64,000 nt of DNA from NCBI RefSeq assembly GCF_001956045.1, contig NZ_MRTH01000022.1, positions 62,001 through 126,000 of the forward strand. Reading direction: 5' to 3'. This DNA comes from Paenibacillus sp. FSL H7-0331. GTDB lineage: Bacteria; Bacillota; Bacilli; Paenibacillales; NBRC-103111. The first letter of the stretch is position 1, and each line of letters opens with the position of its first letter. Of this stretch, positions 60,648 through 64,000 are shown in pieces. The position numbers and the translations under genes were made by a program. Below the pieces are notes generated by a model. The model saw only the letters and a list, made by a program, of their open reading frames with translations, was not told the origin of the DNA and searched no databases.

Positions 60648-61652
60648 TTGGATAAAATTAGAGTCATTCAAATCGGTGCCGGAAGATTCGGAGAATCATG
60701 GTTGAAAGTTCTTAGTGAGTATGATCAAGTAGAGCTGGTCGCTGTTGTCGACGTCGTTCCAGACAATTTATTGAAAGCTGGTGCCATTACCAACCTGCCA
60801 GAACATCAGCTTTTCAATAGTCTTGAGACTGCTTCGCAAGCGGTGAACGCGGACATGGTTCTGATCGTCACACCTCCCAAAACACATAAAAATTTGGCAC
60901 TGCAGGCGCTGCAGGCTGGGTACCATGTCATGCTGGAGAAGCCGCTGACGCACACCTTTGAAGAAGCTATGGAGCTTCATCAAGAAAGTAAGAAGTATGA
61001 CAAGAAAGTGATGATAAGTCAAAATTATCGTTGGAGACCCCAGATCCAAACTTTAAAAAGACTGATTCGAGAGGAAACCGTAGGTAAAATCGGTTATATC
61101 GAATACGACTTTAGAAAAGCAGTCAAATTCGGAGGCTGGCGGGATGAGATGAAGGAGATTTTGTTGGAGGATATGTCTCTTCATCACTTTGATATTATGA
61201 GATTTTTATTGGATAAAGAGCCTGTAGATGTGTATTCACAAAGCTTTCGACCGGATTGGAGCTGGTTCAGCGGAAATCCATCGGCAGGCGTCATGATTGG
61301 TTTTGAAAACGATATTCAAGTTCATTATTTTGGCAGCTGGGTGAGTAGAGGCAGGGAAACGACCTGGAATGGGGATATCCGAATTTGTGGAGATTTGGGA
61401 TGTATCGAAATGACCAACGATGAAATTTATATTTGGAAGGAAGAGGAGTCTGAGCCTACAGCAGTGGAGTTAGATGTAATGCCGCATGGGGACAGATTGT
61501 CATCTCTGAACGATTTGGTCGATTCTATTCGTAATCATCGAGCTCCTGCGACCTCCATTTCAGATAATATTAACAGCTTTGCGCTTACATGCGCAGCCAT
61601 TCAATCCACACAAGAGGGCAAAAAAATAATGATGAACGAATTTTATCAATAA
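60648..61652 (+). CDS. Gfo/Idh/MocA-family oxidoreductase (module 2, second)
   Basis: A 334-residue dehydrogenase: VIQIGAGRFGES Rossmann loop, VAVVDVVP, the signature LEKPLTHTFEEA and the active-site LEDMSLHHFDIMRF. It is clearly different from the first Gfo/Idh/MocA enzyme of the operon, so two redox steps or two substrates are expected. TTG 60648 follows GGAGGG; the frame opens earlier at GTG 60615, which overlaps the LarA-like stop and has no ribosome site of its own. Confidence 0.9.
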   Translation: MDKIRVIQIGAGRFGESWLKVLSEYDQVELVAVVDVVPDNLLKAGAITNLPEHQLFNSLETASQAVNADMVLIVTPPKTHKNLALQALQAGYHVMLEKPLTHTFEEAMELHQESKKYDKKVMISQNYRWRPQIQTLKRLIREETVGKIGYIEYDFRKAVKFGGWRDEMKEILLEDMSLHHFDIMRFLLDKEPVDVYSQSFRPDWSWFSGNPSAGVMIGFENDIQVHYFGSWVSRGRETTWNGDIRICGDLGCIEMTNDEIYIWKEEESEPTAVELDVMPHGDRLSSLNDLVDSIRNHRAPATSISDNINSFALTCAAIQSTQEGKKIMMNEFYQ

Positions 61653-61671
61653 GAAAGTAGGTAAAACTGCG

Positions 61672-62637
61672 ATGAAACTTGGTGTGTTTCTAAAGTTATT
61701 CCGAACTCGTTCATTTGAAGACGCTGTGGCACACGTAGCAAGGCAGGGTGTCCAAACGATAGAAATAGCTACTGGCGGATACGTAGGCAACCAGCATATG
61801 AAACCGAAGGAAGTGCTGGGAAATCCGGAGGAAATCAATAAAATAAAAAAAGTGCTTGAGGACAATCAAGTCACGATCAGTGCATTAAGCTGCCATGGCA
61901 ATCCGCTGCATCCCGATAAACAAATTGCAGATCAGCACCATGAAGATTTTATCAATACAATTTTACTTGCCAAGGAGCTTGGTGTAGACACGGTCGTTAA
62001 TTTTTCGGGATGTCCGGGTGAATCGGAACACTCGCTGCGTTCTGTGTGGGTCACATGTCCTTGGCCAACGGATTTTCTCGATACTTTAACATGGCAATGG
62101 GAGCAAAAAGTGATTCCATATTGGGAGAAGATGGGCCAATATGCGAGGGATAACGGAATCAAGATCGCAGTGGAGCCTCATCCGGGCTTTGTTGTCTACA
62201 ATACAGAGACCGCTATACGACTGTGTGAAGCTGCCGGTAAGAACGTTGGAATCAATTACGATCCTAGTCATTTGTTTTGGCAAGGGATGGACCCGATTGC
62301 TTGCATTTACAGCTTCGGTCATCGTATTTATCATTTTCATGCCAAAGATACCGAGATTTTCAAACGTAATAATGAACTCAACGGCGTGCTGGATACGAAG
62401 TCTTACAAGGATGTCGTTAATCGTTCGTGGGCGTTTCGTACGGTTGGATATGGTCATGGACAGCAGTTATGGAAGGAAATGTTCAGCGCATTACGCACTG
62501 TTGGTTATAGTGGTGCAATCAGTATCGAGCATGAAGATGGGATCATGTCCACACAGGAAGGTTTTCACAAAGCGGTGAAATTTTTAAAAGAGGTCATGAT
62601 TACCGAGACTGCTGGTGAGATGTATTGGGCTAAATAG
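61672..62637 (+). CDS. Sugar phosphate isomerase/epimerase-like TIM barrel
   Basis: A 321-residue xylose-isomerase-like (AP endonuclease family 2) barrel. Metal ligands at strand ends are visible: Glu in IAVEPHPG, Asp-His in YDPSHLFW, His-x-Lys-Asp in YHFHAKDTE and Glu in ISIEHED. Members include inosose dehydratase, 3-ketoglucoside hydrolases and hydroxypyruvate isomerase. Beside Gfo/Idh/MocA enzymes it may take part in a 3-keto-glycoside route. AAAGTAGG precedes the ATG. Confidence 0.9.
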   Translation: MKLGVFLKLFRTRSFEDAVAHVARQGVQTIEIATGGYVGNQHMKPKEVLGNPEEINKIKKVLEDNQVTISALSCHGNPLHPDKQIADQHHEDFINTILLAKELGVDTVVNFSGCPGESEHSLRSVWVTCPWPTDFLDTLTWQWEQKVIPYWEKMGQYARDNGIKIAVEPHPGFVVYNTETAIRLCEAAGKNVGINYDPSHLFWQGMDPIACIYSFGHRIYHFHAKDTEIFKRNNELNGVLDTKSYKDVVNRSWAFRTVGYGHGQQLWKEMFSALRTVGYSGAISIEHEDGIMSTQEGFHKAVKFLKEVMITETAGEMYWAK

Positions 62638-62681
62638 ACCCACCACAGTTGGAGCTGGATAGTTACAGGAGGATGAGTAGC

Positions 62682-62993
62682 TTGGATATTACAGAAAATA
62701 TGCATCGCGCTGTCATGATGAAAAAGAAGGATAATGTGGCTATGGCTTTGGGAGACATCCCTGCTGGAGCTGCGGTTGAGCTGCGCGTCGAGGATATCCA
62801 TTTTACGGTTACGATGCGCGACTCCATTGCTTTCGGGCATAAGTTTGCCGTTCGACCGATTTCCATAGAGGAAGATATTGTTAAGTACGGTGAAGTCATT
62901 GGCATGGCGAACCGGATTATTCAGGTAGGCGAGCATGTACATGTCCACAATCTGGACGGCAAAAGAGGCAGGGGGGATCAACATGGAGCTTAA
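62682..62993 (+). CDS. UxaA-family dehydratase, small (SAF domain) subunit
   Basis: A 103-residue SAF-domain protein (VAMALGDIPAGAAVEL; SIAFGHKFAVRPI; VKYGEVIGMA; VGEHVHVHN) that equals the N-terminal part of altronate/galactarate dehydratases. In this organism the enzyme is split into two genes, as in SuyAB-type and several Firmicute enzymes. AGGAGG lies nine bases before TTG 62682; ATG 62673 touches it. The end overlaps the large subunit by 11 bases. Confidence 0.88.
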   Translation: MDITENMHRAVMMKKKDNVAMALGDIPAGAAVELRVEDIHFTVTMRDSIAFGHKFAVRPISIEEDIVKYGEVIGMANRIIQVGEHVHVHNLDGKRGRGDQHGA

Positions 62994-64000
62994 TTCAAAA
63001 TTTTGGGGTTATCGTCGCAAGGATGGAAGTGTAGGCGTTCGCAATCATGTACTGATCTTACCAACGATTGTTTGCGCCACACAAACAGCTAACCGCATCA
63101 CAGATTTGGTGCAAGGCACTGTATCCTTTATTCACCAGCACGGCTGTGCCCAGGTAGGCGTGGATTACGAGCAAACCTTCCGCACCTACGTAGGCATTGG
63201 AAGCAATCCGAACGTGTATGGAGTTGTTGTACTTGGACTCGGTTGTGAAACGCATCAGGGTCGGAGCGTAGCCAATGAGATCGCCAAGCAAACAGGGAAA
63301 CCGGTCGAGCTTGTATCGATTCAGGAAAATGGCGGCACTCTGATGACCATTGCCAGAGGGGCACAGATCGCTGCCAGAATGGTTCAGGAAGCATCGATGC
63401 AGCGCCGGGTAGAATGCGACATCAGCGAGCTGATCGTTGCAACGGAGTGCGGCGGATCGGATGCATGCTCCGGCTTATCGGCCAATCCGGCTGTCGGCGT
63501 CGTCAGCGATATGATTGTTGACGGAGGCGGCACCGCGATTTTGGCGGAAACCTCTGAAATTATCGGAGCCGAGCATCTGCTGGCGAGTCGTGCCGTTGAC
63601 GACAGAGTTGCTAAACGGGTGTATGAGGTTATCGAAGCGATGGAGAGCAAAGCGACCCTGATGGGCGTTGATATCCGTACGGGTAATCCTACTCCAGGCA
63701 ACATCGAGGGGGGTCTTAGCTCGTTGGAGGAGAAGTCGCTTGGAGCCGCCGCCAAAGCGGGTACTCGCCCTCTACAAGAGCTTATTAATTACGCTGAGCA
63801 TCCAACCAAGAAGGGCCTTGTTTGGATGGATACACCAGGACAGGACATCGAACAGCTCACCGGTATGGTCGCCGGTGGTGCTCAGGTTATTTTATTCACC
63901 AGCGGTCGAGGAACGCCTACAGGCTCACCGATAGCTCCGGTCATCAAAATTGCAACGAACAGCCGCATGTTTGAAACGATGGCCGATAACATGGATATGA
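62983..64000 (+). CDS. UxaA-family dehydratase, large subunit (3' partial)
   Basis: The frame from ATG 62983 (AGGGGGGATC ahead) is open to the window edge, 339 codons. It has the family blocks GYRRKDGSVGVRNHV, QHGCAQVG, VVLGLGCETHQG, ATECGGSDACSG, GGTAILAETSEIIGAEH and GRGTPTGSPIAPVIKI, with conserved cysteines for an iron centre. The family dehydrates altronate, galactarate or sulfolactate to 2-keto-3-deoxy type acids. Altronate-like substrates fit the DapA-type lyases of module 1; the exact substrate is not decidable. The C-terminal quarter lies outside the window. Confidence 0.9.
   Translation, partial: MELNSKFWGYRRKDGSVGVRNHVLILPTIVCATQTANRITDLVQGTVSFIHQHGCAQVGVDYEQTFRTYVGIGSNPNVYGVVVLGLGCETHQGRSVANEIAKQTGKPVELVSIQENGGTLMTIARGAQIAARMVQEASMQRRVECDISELIVATECGGSDACSGLSANPAVGVVSDMIVDGGGTAILAETSEIIGAEHLLASRAVDDRVAKRVYEVIEAMESKATLMGVDIRTGNPTPGNIEGGLSSLEEKSLGAAAKAGTRPLQELINYAEHPTKKGLVWMDTPGQDIEQLTGMVAGGAQVILFTSGRGTPTGSPIAPVIKIATNSRMFETMADNMDM

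Noticed and set aside
1..64000. CRISPR arrays, insertion sequences, prophage, tRNA or rRNA genes
   Set aside because: No regularly spaced repeats, transposase or integrase motifs, tRNA cloverleaf or rRNA-like stretches were seen on reading both strands.

Overview
The window looks like chromosomal DNA of a low-to-mid-GC, spore-forming Gram-positive bacterium, most likely a Paenibacillus or close relative. Support: strong AGGAGG ribosome sites, TTG and GTG starts, purine and c-di-AMP riboswitches, a spore transglutaminase with a sigma-K type promoter, a YjcZ-type spore peptide, YesM/YesN two-component pairs beside sugar ABC transporters, and copper-amine-oxidase-like stalk domains. No rRNA, tRNA, CRISPR array, transposase or phage gene was seen.

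Left third (1-24 kb): the 3' part of a large DUF4132 gene; an NlpC/P60 hydrolase divergent from a protein with the N-terminal motif of contractile-injection-system cargo; GNAT and LOG enzymes; a purine riboswitch controlling an EamA exporter; tgl; a stalk-domain protein; a class D beta-lactamase followed by an FHA-winged-helix regulator; a NUDIX gene; a two-gene operon of small proteins; a cytochrome c/SCO pair; and cydABCD behind an FNR-type site, flanked by two orphan response regulators. A c-di-AMP riboswitch precedes a LysM-CAP protein.

Middle (24-40 kb): a PBP2a/MecA-like lipoprotein transpeptidase whose promoter closely matches that of the class D beta-lactamase 13 kb away; two P-loop kinases; a Fur-box-controlled block (TrmB regulator, methyltransferase, five-part Opp/Nik-type ABC importer, then an MFS exporter) laid out like metallophore loci; an ArsR/DoxX/SRPBCC group with a degraded SRPBCC fragment; and a glycosidase-like TIM barrel.

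Right third (40-64 kb): two consecutive carbohydrate modules in the same orientation. Each has a YesM-type kinase, a YesN-type regulator, a lipoprotein binding protein and two permeases, but no ATPase, so a shared MsmX-type ATPase elsewhere is implied. Module 1 continues with two DapA-superfamily lyases around an aldo/keto reductase. Module 2 continues with two Gfo/Idh/MocA dehydrogenases, a PdxA-family dehydrogenase, a LarA-like (DUF2088) protein, a xylose-isomerase-like TIM barrel and a split UxaA-type dehydratase that runs off the right edge. Together they suggest uptake and breakdown of a sugar acid or an unusual glycoside.

The most promising less-described items are: the shared beta-lactam-gene promoter with its candidate FHA-winged-helix regulator; the guanine-type aptamer wired as an ON switch for an exporter; the LarA-like sugar-acid module; the injection-system-type cargo without a system; and a 37-residue cysteine-rich ORF with its own terminator.
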